Positions 20,404-29,072 of a DNA stretch of 64,000 bases are shown one piece after another. The translations under genes were made by a program, and so were the position numbers. Positions within the stretch are counted from its first letter, which is position 1; every line of letters begins with the position of its first letter. Source of the DNA: Streptomyces sp. GQFP (GTDB lineage Bacteria > Actinomycetota > Actinomycetes > Streptomycetales > Streptomycetaceae); NCBI RefSeq assembly GCF_021545335.1, contig NZ_CP089312.1:620001-684000 (forward strand). The letters run 5' to 3'. Below the pieces are notes generated by a model, which saw only the letters and a list, made by a program, of their open reading frames with translations, was not told where the DNA came from and made no database searches.

Positions 20404-21843
20404 ATGAGCAACTCAGCCCAGATCGGCGTCACGGGACTCGCGGTGATGGGCCGCAACCTCGCCCGCAACTTCGCGCGCAACGGCTACACGGTCGCGCTGC
20501 ACAACCGGACGGCGGCGCGTACGCACGCTCTGGTCGAGGAGTTCGGGACCGAGGGCGACTTCGTCGCGGCCGACACCGCCAAGGAGTTCGTGGCCGCGCT
20601 GGAACGGCCGCGCCGCCTGGTCGTCATGGTGAAGGCCGGTGAGCCGACCGACGCCGTGATCCAGGAGTTCGCCCCGCTCCTGGAGCCCGGCGACATGATC
20701 ATCGACGGCGGCAACGCGCACTTCGCGGACACCCGGCGCCGCGAGCGCGACCTGCGCGAGCAGGGCATCCACTTCGTCGGCATGGGCGTCTCGGGTGGCG
20801 AGGAGGGCGCGCTGCTCGGCCCGAGCATCATGCCGGGCGGCCCGGTCGAGTCGTACGACTCCCTCGGTCCGATGCTGGAGAAGATCTCCGCGAAGGCTGC
20901 GGACGGCACCCCCTGTGTGTCGCACGTGGGTCCGGACGGCGCCGGCCACTTCGTGAAGATGGTCCACAACGGCATCGAGTACGCCGACATGCAGCTGATC
21001 GGCGAGGCGTACCAGCTGCTGCGCGACGTAGCCGGGTATTCCCCCTCCCAGATCGCCGACATCTTCCGCACCTGGAACACGGGCCGGCTCGACTCCTACC
21101 TGATCGAGATCACCGCCGAGGTGCTGTCGCACGTGGACGCGGCGACGGGCAAGCCGTTCGTGGACGTCGTCGTGGACCAGGCCGAGCAGAAGGGCACCGG
21201 CCGCTGGACCGTACAGATCGCCCTCGACCTGGGCGTACCGGTGTCGGGCATCGCCGAGGCGGTCTTCGCCCGCTCGCTGTCCGGCCACGCGGCGCTGCGC
21301 GAGGCCTCGCGCGACCTGGCGGGCCCGAAGGCGACCCCGCTGAGCGAGTCTGAGGCGGCGGCCTTCGCCGACCGTGTCGAGCAGGCGCTGTACGCGTCGA
21401 AGATCGTGTCGTACACGCAGGGCTTCCACGAGATCGCGGCGGGCGGCGCCGAGTACGACTGGAACATCGACCTGGGTGCGGTGTCCGCGCTCTGGCGTGG
21501 CGGCTGCATCATCCGGGCAGCCTTCCTGGACCGGATCCGCGCCGCGTACGACACGCGGGCGGACCTGCCGAGCCTGCTGTCCGACGAGACGTTCGCGCGG
21601 GAGATCGCGGGGGCGCAGGACGACTGGCGCGAGGTGCTGGTCGCGGCGACGCGGCAGGGTGTGCCGACGCCGGGGTTCGCGGCGGCGCTCGCGTACTACG
21701 ACGCGTTGCGTGCGGAGCGGTTGCCTGCGGCGCTTACGCAGGGGCAGCGGGACTTCTTCGGTGCGCACACTTATCGGCGTACTGACCGGGAGGGGTCGTT
21801 CCACACGCTGTGGGGTGGGGACCGGTCCGAGGTTACTGGCTGA
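20404..21843 (+). CDS. gnd: 6-phosphogluconate dehydrogenase, decarboxylating
   Basis: A 479-residue enzyme of the oxidative pentose phosphate pathway: 6-phosphogluconate + NADP+ gives ribulose-5-phosphate + CO2 + NADPH. This is the long (non-Gnd-A3) form. Cofactor motif IGVTGLAVMGRNLARNFARNGYTVALHNRT, then IIDGGNAHFADTRRRE, GMGVSGGEEGALLGPSIMPGG (substrate loop), the catalytic lysine in HFVKMVHNGIEYADMQLIGE, and C-terminal FFGAHTYRRTDREGSFHTLW. The ATG at 20404 has AGGAG upstream; earlier in-frame starts add unrelated sequence. It is alone on its strand and followed by two copies of the dispersed palindromic element. Confidence 0.96.
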   Translation: MSNSAQIGVTGLAVMGRNLARNFARNGYTVALHNRTAARTHALVEEFGTEGDFVAADTAKEFVAALERPRRLVVMVKAGEPTDAVIQEFAPLLEPGDMIIDGGNAHFADTRRRERDLREQGIHFVGMGVSGGEEGALLGPSIMPGGPVESYDSLGPMLEKISAKAADGTPCVSHVGPDGAGHFVKMVHNGIEYADMQLIGEAYQLLRDVAGYSPSQIADIFRTWNTGRLDSYLIEITAEVLSHVDAATGKPFVDVVVDQAEQKGTGRWTVQIALDLGVPVSGIAEAVFARSLSGHAALREASRDLAGPKATPLSESEAAAFADRVEQALYASKIVSYTQGFHEIAAGGAEYDWNIDLGAVSALWRGGCIIRAAFLDRIRAAYDTRADLPSLLSDETFAREIAGAQDDWREVLVAATRQGVPTPGFAAALAYYDALRAERLPAALTQGQRDFFGAHTYRRTDREGSFHTLWGGDRSEVTG

Positions 21844-22280
21844 CGTGCGCTCCCTGCGGGGTGGGTGGTTCTTTGGCTGCCCGCCCGGTGGGGGCTTGTC
21901 GCGCAGTTCCCCGCGCCCCTTAAGGGGCGCGGTTGCGCACCCGGTGTGATGACGGGCGGTCGGGTTTTCCGGCCGCCCATCCTCTTTGGCCGCGGGCCCG
22001 ATGGGGCTTGTCGCGCAGTTCCCCGCGCCTCTGAGGGCGCGGTTGCGCACCCGGTGTTCAGGACAGCGGTGGGCCCGGTTCTGGGGCGGGGGTTGGTTCG
22101 GGGCCCGGGGGCTGTGGGACTGGGTCCGGGGGTGTCGGGGGTGGGGCGGGGTCCGGGAAGGGGCCCGGAGTGGGGCTCGGTGGTACGGGGTGTGGGTCCG
22201 GGTGGGTCACGGTGTCCTCCAGCCAGTCGGTGCTTCGGCTCTGGACTCCTTCCCCGCGTACCCGACCGACGCGCCCTCAC
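21844..22280. repeat. Intergenic region with two tandem copies of the dispersed element (copies B and C)
   Basis: Copy B (about 21885-21947) and copy C (about 21995-22057) share CTTGTCGCGCAGTTCCCCGC and a GGTTGCGCACCCGGTGT tail, 110 bp apart, so the element was locally duplicated. B contains a CGCGCCCCTT/AAGGGGCGCG stem. The rest (22060-22280) is G-rich non-coding DNA. It lies between convergent gnd and the racemase-like gene. Confidence 0.8.
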
Positions 22281-22919
22281 TCACTCCATGTGGGTCACTG
22301 CCGCCGCCAGGCCCAGGCGGGGGCTGGACAGCACCGGTACCGCCGTTGTCGTCAGCAGCTGGGCCGGGGTCATGGAGGCCTGGGCGAGGATGATCGCGTC
22401 GGCGCTGTCGCCGGGGATCGAGTCGACCGCGTCGGCCACCGTCCGGACGTAGGCCTCCGTGTCGCCCTCCTGGAAGAGGGCCCAGGCGCCGTCGACGAAC
22501 AGTGTCCGTACGTCGGCGGGGAGTCCTGCGCGGCGTGCCTCCTCCTCTACGAGGGTGACCGTCGGCCCGAACGTGCTCTCCGAGGTCGCGACGACGACCA
22601 CCCTCGGGCCGGCGGCCACCGCGGCGGCGGCCATCGGGCGGTCGACCCGCAGCACGGGCACCCCGATCTCCTCGGCGGCGGCTTCCGCGACACCGCCGAT
22701 GGAGGAACAGGTACAGAGGACGGCCACGGCACCGTCGGCGACCGCCTGTTCCAGGACCGCCCGTACGTCGTCGGCCACGGCGTCGGGCCCTGCCGCCCGG
22801 GCCCTGGTCAGCAGGTCCTCGTGGACGACGTGGGTGAGTTCCAGGCCCTGGTGGTCCTCGTCGCGCAGGGCGTCGAACACCGGGACGTGCACGGGTGAGG
22901 TGTGCAGCAGGGCGAGCAT
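22281..22919 (-). CDS. Aspartate/glutamate racemase-like protein
   Basis: A 212-residue protein with the two-domain Asp/Glu racemase fold pattern: MLALLHTSPVHVPVFDALRD, the first cysteine loop AVLCTCSSIGGVAE (Cys69, Cys71), and VVVVATSESTFGPTVTLVEEEA. True PLP-independent racemases use a Cys on each side of the substrate. Here the second loop reads IILAQASMTPAQ without cysteine, so simple racemase activity is doubtful; a hydantoin-racemase-like, decarboxylase or isomerase role is possible. It is last in a panD-GNAT-racemase unit with gaps of 55 and 26 bp, hinting at aspartate-related metabolism. It starts at ATG 22919. Confidence 0.8.
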   Translation of the reverse strand: MLALLHTSPVHVPVFDALRDEDHQGLELTHVVHEDLLTRARAAGPDAVADDVRAVLEQAVADGAVAVLCTCSSIGGVAEAAAEEIGVPVLRVDRPMAAAAVAAGPRVVVVATSESTFGPTVTLVEEEARRAGLPADVRTLFVDGAWALFQEGDTEAYVRTVADAVDSIPGDSADAIILAQASMTPAQLLTTTAVPVLSSPRLGLAAAVTHME

Positions 22920-22945
22920 GGTGAGGCGAGTCCCCTTGTCGGACG

Positions 22946-23293
22946 TCAGAGGCGGTCGGGGTGCGCCGCGAGCCACTCCTTGGCGGCCTGGATGAGCCCG
23001 GGGTCCGCCGCCGGGGCCTCGGCGGGGTGACGCTCGGCCCACTTCACGACGTACGGGCAGAGGGGGGCGACGACGATGCCCTCGCGGGCGGCCATGACGT
23101 ACAGCTCGCGGGCCAGCGAGCCCGCGATGCCCTTTCCCTCGTGCGCCGGCTCGACGATCGTGTGGACCGGGACCAGCGCACGTCCGCGCGCAGCCAGCAC
23201 GAAGTACTCGATATGACCCACGACTTCACCCGCCGCCACCGCCTCCAGGCGGCCCGCCGTCCGGTCGTCGCGGATCTCGATGTCGCTGCTCAT
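22946..23293 (-). CDS. Small GNAT-like acetyltransferase (YjdJ type)
   Basis: A 115-residue protein of the minimal GNAT family. The pattern is beta-strands around RTAGRLEAVAAGEVVGHIEYFVL, the acetyl-CoA motif TIVEPAHEGKGIAGSLARELYVMA, and a closing CPYVVKWAERHPA strand-helix. ATG 23293 has GGGGAG at 7 nt; the GTG two codons earlier is too close to that site. It lies directly downstream of panD. In enterobacteria a GNAT (PanZ/PanM) triggers PanD self-cleavage, but actinobacterial PanD is thought to mature without it and this subfamily differs, so a link is speculation. Substrate unknown. Confidence 0.85.
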   Translation of the reverse strand: MSSDIEIRDDRTAGRLEAVAAGEVVGHIEYFVLAARGRALVPVHTIVEPAHEGKGIAGSLARELYVMAAREGIVVAPLCPYVVKWAERHPAEAPAADPGLIQAAKEWLAAHPDRL

Positions 23294-23348
23294 GGACACT
23301 CCCCTCGAAGGTTCACCGATACGCCGATGCGTCGATTTCGCCGGATCG

Positions 23349-23768
23349 TCAAGCCCTGGCCGCCTGCGGGCTGCGTTCCTGGTCCGAGCCCGGTACCGGC
23401 TCGGCCGGGTCGGCGCCCAGCGCCACGACGCGGTTGCGGTGGTCCACGTGGACCACCCTCGGCCGCAGCGCCCGCGCCTCGGCGTCGGTCACCTGAGCGT
23501 ATCCGATGATGATCACCAGATCTCCGGGATGGACGAGGTGGGCCGCCGCCCCGTTGATCCCGACGACGCCGGACCCCCGCTCGCCCTCGATGACGTACGT
23601 CTCCAGCCGCGCGCCGTTGGTGATGTCGACGATGTGCACGAGTTCGCCGGGCAGCAGGTCGGCGGCGTCGAGGAGGTCGGCGTCGATGGTCACGGAGCCG
23701 ACGTAGTGCAGGTCGGCCTGGGTGACGGTGGCTCGGTGGATCTTGGAGCGGAACATGGTGCGCAGCAT
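23349..23768 (-). CDS. panD: Aspartate 1-decarboxylase (pyruvoyl-dependent)
   Basis: A 139-residue proenzyme that converts L-aspartate to beta-alanine for pantothenate/CoA synthesis. It cleaves itself between Gly24 and Ser25 (HYVGSVTID) to make the pyruvoyl group. The family sequence is clear from [20 protein letters not shown] through [43 protein letters not shown]. The ATG at 23768 has GGGAG 7 nt upstream. The length is usual. It heads a three-gene unit with a small GNAT and a racemase-like gene. Confidence 0.96.
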   Translation of the reverse strand: MLRTMFRSKIHRATVTQADLHYVGSVTIDADLLDAADLLPGELVHIVDITNGARLETYVIEGERGSGVVGINGAAAHLVHPGDLVIIIGYAQVTDAEARALRPRVVHVDHRNRVVALGADPAEPVPGSDQERSPQAARA

Positions 23769-24133
23769 GGAGGTACTCCCGGATTGTCTGCTCCCTGCCC
23801 GCTTTTTGCAGGTCAAGGGCGATGTCCAGAGCGTACAGCGATTCGTATGTTCGGTCAGCGCTCGAAAGCTTTCGGATCGAGATCCGCGCGCGGCTCTCCG
23901 GCTTCGGCCGAACGCCACACGGTCTCCGTCGGCACCCCGCAGTTCCGTGTACCGCCTGTCGGCCCACGACTCATCTGGGCACCCGATTTCTCCGGGATCC
24001 GACCGGCGTCCCAGCTCGAACGGCACCATCTGCGAGACATCGACCCTGCACGGATTCGACACCGTGCCGGTGCGTTCCTCCCAGGCCGGTCGAGACTGGG
24101 CGGCCATGGGACGGGGCAGGAACCTGACCGGGG
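23769..24133. other. Intergenic region between panD and the MerR/clamp gene
   Basis: It presumably holds the panD promoter. Open frames on both strands are present (e.g. 23822-24127 on plus) but have no ribosome site or recognisable product. Confidence 0.35.
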
Positions 24134-24164
24134 TTGACCCTCGACCTTGTCGAGGGCTCAGAGT
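24134..24164 (+). promoter_or_regulatory. MerR-type promoter/operator with 19-bp spacer
   Basis: A -35 TTGACC (24134-24139) and -10 CAGAGT (24159-24164) are separated by 19 bp instead of 17, and a perfect dyad CCCTCGAC-CTT-GTCGAGGG (24138-24156) fills the spacer. This is the arrangement MerR proteins use to twist a stretched promoter. The expected transcript starts near 24171, about 13 nt before the regulator's own ATG. Confidence 0.75.
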
Positions 24165-24183
24165 TCCGGCTGTGGAGAACGAG

Positions 24184-25272
24184 ATGCGCAGCATCGGGGA
24201 GATGGCCCGGGACGGCGGACTGAGCGTGAGCGCGCTGCGGTTCTACGACCGTGCCGGTGTACTGGTACCCGCCTGGGTGGACCCGGTCAGCGGCTACCGC
24301 TGGTACGGGCCCGAGCAGTTGGAAGAGGCCCGGTTGCTGGCCCGACTGCGCCGGGCAGGCATGCCGTTGGCCGACATCCGGCTCGTGCTGGCCGGCTGGG
24401 CAGGAGCGGACACGGACCTGGTGCGCGGTCTCCTTCAGGCGCATCTGCGCCGTCTCGAGCTGGGGTTGTCCGATGCCCGCAGCGAGTTCTCCGCGCTCCG
24501 AGCTCTACTCGACCACAGGGAGAACCCCATGACCTCGCTCCGCAGCGCCACCGCTGCCACCCGGGTGTCCGCCGCCGCACCGGTGCTGGCCGCAGCACTG
24601 GACACTGTCCGTTTCGCGGCCAGCACCGACCCGGAGCTGCCGGTTCTCGCCGGCATCCTGTTCGACATCGAAGGAGAAGAACTCCGCCTGGTGGCCACCG
24701 ACCGCTACCGGATGGCTGTCGCGCGAGCACGCGCCACCGGGCACGGCGGGCCCCGGACGCAGGTGATCGTGCCTCTTCCGCTCGCCAACGCTATGCGGGC
24801 GCTGTTGACCGACGACGAACCTGTCCACCTCACGGTGGACGGTGACCGCGTCACGCTGGAGACCGGGGACCGGCAGACGGCCGGCCAGAGCCTCGGACAT
24901 GAGTTCCCCGACTACCGTCGCCTCATCCACCTCCCGGCCGGTCGCCGGGCGCACATCGATACGGCAACCTTCCGCGCGGCGGTGGAGAACGGTCCCGTCC
25001 GCGCGAGCGAGACCCGTGAGCCGGACGGCGAGCCCCACGACCTCAGTGTGCTCAGGGTGACGGAGAACGGGACCGTGGTCGTGTGCGACGACAGTGACGA
25101 CGAGCAGGACAACGTCGCCGTCAACCGCGAGTTCCTGCTGCACGCGCTCACCGCCGGAGCCCGGGACGAGCTGGTCCTGGAGCTGGGCGCGCCCACCGCA
25201 CCGCTCGCGATCCGCCGGCCCGACGACGAAGGCGCCTTCTCACTCCTGATGCCGGTCCGCTTGGAGAACTAG
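24184..25272 (+). CDS. MerR-family regulator fused to a DNA polymerase III beta-clamp-like domain
   Basis: A 362-residue fusion. Residues 1-~70 are a MerR winged helix ([42 protein letters not shown]), followed by a dimerisation helix ([18 protein letters not shown]...[10 protein letters not shown]). From about 120 to the end the sequence reads as sliding-clamp (DnaN) domains: [97 protein letters not shown] and SLLMPVRL. DnaN has three such domains; only about two fit here. It may sense a small molecule through the clamp fold or touch the replisome. It appears autoregulated from the MerR-type promoter 20 bp upstream. Confidence 0.88.
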   Translation: MRSIGEMARDGGLSVSALRFYDRAGVLVPAWVDPVSGYRWYGPEQLEEARLLARLRRAGMPLADIRLVLAGWAGADTDLVRGLLQAHLRRLELGLSDARSEFSALRALLDHRENPMTSLRSATAATRVSAAAPVLAAALDTVRFAASTDPELPVLAGILFDIEGEELRLVATDRYRMAVARARATGHGGPRTQVIVPLPLANAMRALLTDDEPVHLTVDGDRVTLETGDRQTAGQSLGHEFPDYRRLIHLPAGRRAHIDTATFRAAVENGPVRASETREPDGEPHDLSVLRVTENGTVVVCDDSDDEQDNVAVNREFLLHALTAGARDELVLELGAPTAPLAIRRPDDEGAFSLLMPVRLEN

Positions 25273-25681
25273 CTTCCATACCGGTCGGAGTGGCCCTCGT
25301 CCGCAACCACTGCTCTCAGCCGCGCGGCGGGGCAGAGGGCACTTCGTACCGTACGAGTGACCTCGCAAAGGGCTCGCCGCTGCGTCGGGCGTACTTCATC
25401 CGCTGACGGACCTCCCTCAGGGTGCGGGGACGGTAACCGGGCCCGCCGCAGCAGCTCTTGTTGAAGCGGACGCCGGAGTGCAGCAGCACGGACAGCGTCC
25501 GCCCACCTGAATCAGCGGCTGCGCGCAGCGGGGACAGATGCGCTGCTGCCTGTCCCTGTCGTAGGGCTGCTTCGTTCGCCCCTGTCGGACGCCAGGTGGG
25601 ACCGGCACCGCCGGTCCGAACGCCACCCCAGGCTCCCCGCGCCCGCCCTCCCCGCCTCGTCGTGCCGCTGCTGACACCGGC
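25273..25681. other. 409-bp region without a confident gene
   Basis: Non-coding or degenerate DNA between the clamp-fusion gene and the ABC transporter; see the possible cysteine-rich remnant on the minus strand. Confidence 0.4.
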
Positions 25682-25704
25682 CTACCGCACGGGCAGTACG
25701 GCAT
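25322..25704 (-). pseudogene. Possible frameshifted cysteine-rich small gene
   Basis: On the minus strand from ATG 25704 a frame reads MPYCPCGRPV... and RICPRCAQPLIQVGGRCPCCC, with CxxC pairs like a zinc ribbon, and then stops at 25417. Another frame continues the strand to about 25322 with a basic, plausible C-terminus (FNKSCCGPGYRPRTLREVRQ ... YEVPSAPPRG). A single frameshift near 25480 would join them. There is no clear ribosome site, and it overlaps the ABC transporter stop by 23 bp. It may equally be chance, since GC-rich DNA leaves many open frames. Confidence 0.2.
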
Positions 25705-27625
25705 TTTGCGGTAGGTCCGCCACCGGCAGGCCCGCCTCCGCCCGCTCTCCGGGCCGCTGCGCGAACTGTGTCCGGTACAGCTGCGCGTACCGCCCGTCCA
25801 GGGCCAGGAGTTCGTCGTGCGTGCCGCGTTCCAGGATGTGGCCGGCCTCGATCACGAGGATCAGGTCGGCCGTGCGGATCGTGGAGAGGCGGTGGGCGAT
25901 CACGACGGCCGTGCGGTCGGACAGGGCTTCCGCCAGGGCCTCCTGGACCGCCGCCTCCGAGGTGTTGTCGAGGTGGGCCGTCGCCTCGTCGAGGACGACG
26001 ACGCGCTGGCGGGCAAGGAGCAGCCGGGCGATGGTCATGCGCTGGCGTTCGCCACCGGAGAGGCGGTAGCCGCGTTCGCCGACCACCGTGTCCAGGCCGT
26101 CGGGCAGCGCGCGGACCAGGTCGTCGAGGCGGGCCCGGGTCAGTGCCTCCCACAGTTCGTCGTCCGTCGCGGTGGGGCGGGCGAGGGCCAGGTTGGCGCG
26201 CACGGTGTCGTGGAAGAGGTGGCCGTCCTGGGTGACCATGCCGAGGGTGCCGCGCAGGGAGGCGGCGCTCAGGTCGCGGACGTCGACGCCGCCGATGCGT
26301 ACGGCGCCCTCGTCGGTGTCGTACAGGCGGGGCAGGAGTTGTCCGATGGTCGACTTTCCGGCGCCGGAGGAGCCCACGAGGGCGATGGTCTGGCCGGGTT
26401 CGGCGCGGAAGCTGACGCCGTGCAGGACCTCAGTGCCGCCTCTGGTGTCCAGGGCGGCCACCTCCTCCAGGGAGGCGAGGGAGACGCGGTCGGCGGCGGG
26501 GTAGGCGAAGCGGACGTTGTCGAACTCCACCGCGACCGGGCCCTCGGGGACCTCGCGGGCATCGGGTTTCTCCTCGATGAGGGGCTTCAGGTCGAGCACC
26601 TCGAAGACGCGCTCGAAGCTCACCAGGGCGCTCATCACCTCGACTCGCGCCCCCGCGAGCGCCGTGAGCGGCGCGTACATCCGGGTCAGGAGGAGGGCGA
26701 GCGCGACGACGGCGCCCGGTTCCAGGGTGCCGCGCAGGGCGAACCAGCCGCCGAGTCCGTAGACCAGGGCGAGTGCCAGGGCGGAGACCAGGGTGAGGGC
26801 GGTGATGAAGGCGGACTGCGCGAGGGCCGTCCGTACGCCGATGTCCCGTACCCGGCGGGCGCGGGCCGCGAACTGGGCGGACTCCTCGTCGGGCCGGCCG
26901 AAGAGCTTGACGAGGGTGGCGCCCGGGGCCGAGAAGCGCTCGGTCATCCGGGTGCCCATCGACGCGTTGAGGTCGGCGGCCTCGCGCTGGAGCCTGGCCA
27001 TCCGGCTGCCCATCCGGCGGGCGGGGACGACGAACACCGGCAGCAGCACCAGGGCGAGCAGGGTGATCTGCCAGGACAGGGTGAGCATCACGGCGAGCGT
27101 GAGCACCAGCGTGACCAGGTTGCTCACCACCCCGGACAGAGTGTTGCTGAACGCGCGCTGCGCGCCGATGACGTCGTTGTTGAGCCGGGAGACCAGTGCT
27201 CCCGTACGGGTGCGGGTGAAGAAGGCGACCGGCATGCGCTGCACATGGTCGAACACGGCCGTCCGCAGATCGAGGATGAGTCCTTCCCCGAGCTTCGCCG
27301 AGAGCCAGCGGCCGAGGATCCCGAGGGCCGCCTCGGCGACCGCGATGAGCGCGATCAGCAGCGCGAGCCGGACGACCGTGCTCTCGTCGCCGCCCGACAC
27401 GATCGTGTCGACGACACGGCCGGCGAGGACGGGGGTCGCGACGGCGAGCAGCGCGGTCAGCACGCTCAGGACGACGAAGCGGGTGATACGGCGGCGGTGC
27501 GGGCGCGCGAACTCCGCGATACGGCGCAGGGTCGCGCGGGCGAAGGGGCGCCGCTCCTGTTGGGCGGTCATGACGCTCTGCAACTGCGTCCAGGCGGTGG
27601 TTTCCATGCTCATGGCAGCGACCAT
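25682..27625 (-). CDS. ABC exporter half-transporter (fused permease-ATPase)
   Basis: A 647-residue exporter subunit with an N-terminal six-helix transmembrane domain (about 45-345) and a C-terminal ATPase. Walker A is GSSGAGKST, the signature LSGGERQR, Walker B VVVLDEAT and the switch histidine IAHRLST. Such proteins work as homo- or heterodimers exporting lipids, peptides or drugs. No second half-transporter is adjacent, so a homodimer is likely. An unusual short insert (SLASLEEVAALDTRGGTEVLHGV) precedes the first nucleotide-binding strand. ATG 27625 is chosen for its upstream GAGG; ATGs at 27613 and 27607 are alternatives. It is divergent from the flippase-like gene. Confidence 0.92.
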   Translation of the reverse strand: MVAAMSMETTAWTQLQSVMTAQQERRPFARATLRRIAEFARPHRRRITRFVVLSVLTALLAVATPVLAGRVVDTIVSGGDESTVVRLALLIALIAVAEAALGILGRWLSAKLGEGLILDLRTAVFDHVQRMPVAFFTRTRTGALVSRLNNDVIGAQRAFSNTLSGVVSNLVTLVLTLAVMLTLSWQITLLALVLLPVFVVPARRMGSRMARLQREAADLNASMGTRMTERFSAPGATLVKLFGRPDEESAQFAARARRVRDIGVRTALAQSAFITALTLVSALALALVYGLGGWFALRGTLEPGAVVALALLLTRMYAPLTALAGARVEVMSALVSFERVFEVLDLKPLIEEKPDAREVPEGPVAVEFDNVRFAYPAADRVSLASLEEVAALDTRGGTEVLHGVSFRAEPGQTIALVGSSGAGKSTIGQLLPRLYDTDEGAVRIGGVDVRDLSAASLRGTLGMVTQDGHLFHDTVRANLALARPTATDDELWEALTRARLDDLVRALPDGLDTVVGERGYRLSGGERQRMTIARLLLARQRVVVLDEATAHLDNTSEAAVQEALAEALSDRTAVVIAHRLSTIRTADLILVIEAGHILERGTHDELLALDGRYAQLYRTQFAQRPGERAEAGLPVADLPQNAVLPVR

Positions 27626-27730
27626 AGGACCTCAAGCGAAGTTGAGGTCAAGCGTCGGCGATGCGTCCCCGCCCGCCGTTGCCCGGGTGGACAGCCCCAG
27701 GTCGTGCTCCCGCAACCCGATGTTGGTGCG

Positions 27731-28729
27731 GTGCGGAAAACCTCTCCGAACGTGACTGCGGTTTCTCCCTCCCCGTCCTCCCCCGCTCCGCCCCGGCGTC
27801 GGCGCATACCGGTGCGCCAGATTTTGTGTCTGCTCCCCCTCGTTCTCGTCGCCGTGGTGGCGGTGCGTCACCGGGACGTGCTCGCCGCGGGCTTCGGTCA
27901 TCTGGCGACGGCCAAGTGGCCCTGGCTGCTGGCGGCGGCCGGTGCGACCTGTCTGACCTGGGTGGCCGCCGCCGTCAGCCGGCAGGGTGCCGTCGTCGAG
28001 CGGCTGCCCAAACTGCGGCTGCTCGCCACGCAGTTCGCGGCGGGCTCGGCCAACCATCTGCTGCCGACGGGGCTCGGCGCGAGCGCGGTGAACCTGCGGT
28101 TCATGACGGTGTGCGGTCTGCCGCTGGCCCGTTCCTCGGCGGCGCTCGCCCTGTATCTGCTCGCGGAGGTCGTCGGCCGGCTGGGCCTGCTGGCCGCCCT
28201 GCTGATCGCGTTCCCGCACGCCCTGAAACTCGGCGGCCTCGTCCCCGACACGGCTCTCGGCCCGCTGCTCATCGGTATCTGCGTGGTCCTGCTGGTGGCG
28301 GCGGGCGTTCTGGCCTGCGTGCGTCGGCTGCGCACGGCCGCGCTCTCCTTCCTGCACACGGCGCTCGGCGAGGCCCGTTCCGTGCACATGCGGCCGTCGC
28401 GGGCGCTGGCGCTGTGGGGCGGTTCGCTGGCGTTCCCGGCACTGCAGGCCGCCGGACTGGCCGCCGTGGGGATGGCGTTGGGGCTGCCGGTGCCGCCCTG
28501 GCACATGGCGCTCGCCTACCTCGCCGCGACGGTCGCCGTGGCGCTGATACCCACGCCCGGCGGTATCGGCTCGGTCGAGGCGGCGCTGATCGTGGCCCTG
28601 GTCGCGGTCGGCGCACCGGTGACGGTCGCCACGGCGGTGGTGCTGGCGTTCCGGATCATCACCGTCTGGGTGCCGCTGCTGCCGGGGGCGTTGACGCTGG
28701 GGGCGCTGGTGCGGCTCAAGGTGATCTGA
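27731..28729 (+). CDS. Flippase-like membrane protein (UPF0104/LPG synthase transmembrane family)
   Basis: A 332-residue polytopic membrane protein with about eight hydrophobic segments. The family pattern shows in FAAGSANHLLPTGLGASAVNLRFMTVCGLPLARSSAALALYLLAEVVGR and IPTPGGIGSVEAALIVALVAVG (the conserved PGGIGxxE loop), as in AglD/MprF transmembrane domains. Members are thought to flip or handle lipid-linked substrates. There is no synthase domain, so it is not MprF itself. GTG 27731 and GTG 27752 are both possible starts; neither has a convincing ribosome site. It stands alone. Confidence 0.85.
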   Translation: MRKTSPNVTAVSPSPSSPAPPRRRRIPVRQILCLLPLVLVAVVAVRHRDVLAAGFGHLATAKWPWLLAAAGATCLTWVAAAVSRQGAVVERLPKLRLLATQFAAGSANHLLPTGLGASAVNLRFMTVCGLPLARSSAALALYLLAEVVGRLGLLAALLIAFPHALKLGGLVPDTALGPLLIGICVVLLVAAGVLACVRRLRTAALSFLHTALGEARSVHMRPSRALALWGGSLAFPALQAAGLAAVGMALGLPVPPWHMALAYLAATVAVALIPTPGGIGSVEAALIVALVAVGAPVTVATAVVLAFRIITVWVPLLPGALTLGALVRLKVI

Positions 28730-29072
28730 GGGGCACCTTGGAGTTCACGCCCTGTTGACGGAGGCGGAACTGGCCGTGTACGCAGGTGACTTGGCACACA
28801 CTGCGTACGAGGACCCCTTCCCCGTATGGGAGGTGCACCCTGCGGACGTCTGCGATGCGCTCCCCGTCCGAGCTGCTCAATGGCGGGTTCCGCACTGCTC
28901 GGTGCCGAGCGGTCGTTCGGATGCGGCAGGATGAGTGATCACCGGACTTCGTACAGACGTCCGGACTTTGATCGCATTCTCAAGACGTTTCGAACAGGTG
29001 GCACGTGACGAGACTTCACATCCGGCCGTCGGTGGCGCGGGGCGCCGCAGATCCACTCCTCGGAGGTGACCG
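28730..29072. other. 343-bp intergenic region upstream of the MscS gene
   Basis: It holds a possible promoter (TTGACG at 28755, 18-nt spacer, TACGCA at 28779) overlapping an inverted repeat, GTACGCAG (28778-28785) and CTGCGTAC (28801-28808). No gene is convincing here. Confidence 0.35.
28778..28808. promoter_or_regulatory. Inverted repeat, possible operator
   Basis: Perfect 8-bp arms GTACGCAG and CTGCGTAC separated by 15 bp, overlapping a plausible -10 box. Confidence 0.3.

Noticed and set aside
23822..24127. 101-codon plus-strand frame upstream of the MerR/clamp gene
   Set aside because: No ribosome site or recognisable domain; it runs up to the promoter of the real gene.
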